NCBI GenBank assembly: GCA_002361095.1
Contig: DERU01000260.1
Location: forward strand, 1 to 6,365
DNA: 6,365 bases
From: Lachnospiraceae bacterium UBA3332
GTDB taxonomy: Bacteria; Bacillota; Clostridia; Lachnospirales; Lachnospiraceae
Reading direction: 5' to 3'
The notes under the pieces: model-generated
Database searches by the model: none
What the model saw: the letters and a program-made list of their open reading frames with translations, nothing else
Told to the model about the DNA's origin: nothing
Program-made: the position numbers and the translations under genes
In this document: positions 5,890 through 6,365 of the stretch, piece by piece
Layout: each line of letters opens with the position of its first letter
How positions within the stretch are numbered: position 1 is the stretch's first letter

Positions 5890-6076
5890 GAGCGGGGAAG
5901 GGCTGAAACCAAACCGGGGCGCGGACGGACCTTTTCCGGAGGCACTATCCAAAACGGGAAACTCCCCAAATCCCGTTCGGATTTGGGAAATTTCTACGCT
6001 TTGGATATGCAGCCTCCGGAAAAGGTCCATCCGCGCCCCGGTTTGGTTTCAGCCCTTCCTGTCCCGTGAAAACTTA
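5878..6076. repeat. Palindromic intergenic repeat B (about 195 bp giant hairpin)
   Basis: Arms 5896-5943 and 6012-6059 are inverted copies over 48 bp with one mismatch. The stem continues outward through a small internal loop (5891-5895 against 6060-6063) to TTTTCACGG (5882-5890) and CCGTGAAAA (6064-6072). It continues inward through TATCCAAAACG (5946-5956) against 5997-6007. The tip is a separate perfect 9-bp hairpin, CCCAAATCC (5965-5973) with GGATTTGGG (5979-5987). Both single substitutions in the stem (5926/6029 and 5954/5999) become G.U pairs in minus-strand RNA. The left arm is homologous to repeat A at 1804-1851. The element begins at the rubrerythrin stop codon and carries no gene. 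Confidence 0.85.
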
Positions 6077-6365
6077 ATAGTTGTCCGCATGAACCTCAAA
6101 ATACGCCTGGGGATGCGCACAGACGGGACACACCTCCGGAGCCTTTGTCCCCACAACAATGTGGCCGCAGTTGCGGCACTCCCATACTTTAACCTCGCTC
6201 TTGGCAAAAACCTCTGCAGCTTCCACATTTTTGAGCAGCGCCCGATAACGCTCCTCATGATGCTTTTCAATAGCCGCAACCATGCGGAATTTCGCCGCCA
6301 GTTCCGGGAATCCCTCTTCCTCCGCCGTCTTGGCAAACCCCTCGTACATATCCGTCCACTCGTAG
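6074..6365 (-). CDS. rbr: Rubrerythrin, C-terminal part (5' end outside window)
   Basis: About 96 residues are visible. The first part is the last helices of the ferritin-like diiron domain, including EWTDMYEGFAKTAEEEGF and IEKHHEERYRALL, whose E-x-x-H motif supplies diiron ligands. A rubredoxin-like domain follows, with two Cys pairs, WECRNCGH and CPVCAHP, that bind one iron. Rubrerythrin reduces hydrogen peroxide in the cytoplasm of anaerobes, with electrons passing from the rubredoxin centre to the diiron site. The protein ends HADNY and its TAA stop (6074-6076) coincides with the end of repeat B. The N-terminal diiron half lies beyond the window. The xylosidase gene downstream has its own promoter, so the two are probably separate transcription units. 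Confidence 0.95.
   Translation of the reverse strand, partial: YEWTDMYEGFAKTAEEEGFPELAAKFRMVAAIEKHHEERYRALLKNVEAAEVFAKSEVKVWECRNCGHIVVGTKAPEVCPVCAHPQAYFEVHADNY

Overview
The window looks like chromosomal DNA from an anaerobic Firmicute, most likely a gut Lachnospiraceae-type Clostridia. Four observations point that way: strong AGGAGG ribosome binding sites, TATAAT promoters with TGn extensions, moderate GC content, and a gene set of carbohydrate enzymes plus rubrerythrin. The taxonomic call is inference; the window contains no rRNA or other marker gene.

Layout, left to right. (1) Positions 1-701, minus strand: the N-terminal third of a GlgX/isoamylase-type glycogen debranching enzyme, cut by the window edge. 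(2) 813-1697, minus: a sugar phosphate isomerase/epimerase-like TIM barrel, with its own promoter (1732-1760). It lies upstream of the debranching gene and is probably cotranscribed with it. (3) 1698-2113: an intergenic stretch holding a 192 bp palindromic repeat (repeat A, 1789-1980) and the promoter of the next unit. (4) 2114-2716 and 2732-3691, plus: a NUDIX hydrolase and a CPBP-family membrane protease, 15 bp apart and probably one operon. (5) 3706-5718, minus, convergent with the protease gene: a 670-residue GH120-type beta-xylosidase, cytoplasmic, with a clear promoter (5809-5837), a palindromic candidate operator just upstream of its -35, and a leader hairpin. (6) 5866-6076: a second, near-perfect palindromic repeat (repeat B) with a terminator-like end. 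(7) 6074-6365, minus: the C-terminal part of rubrerythrin, whose stop codon touches repeat B.

Functionally, the debranching enzyme and the xylosidase both process intracellular alpha-glucan or imported xylo-oligosaccharides. The isomerase-like protein has no substrate that can be read from sequence. Rubrerythrin is a peroxide-defence protein of anaerobes. The NUDIX/CPBP pair is a housekeeping-type unit of unknown substrate.

The genes are ordinary. The most unusual material is the pair of intergenic palindromic repeats: they share a homologous arm (about 38 of 48 positions by eye), and both show G.U-compatible substitutions when read as RNA on one strand. A short third fragment with the same terminal motif lies in the leader of the xylosidase gene. 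I found no convincing new multi-gene system.
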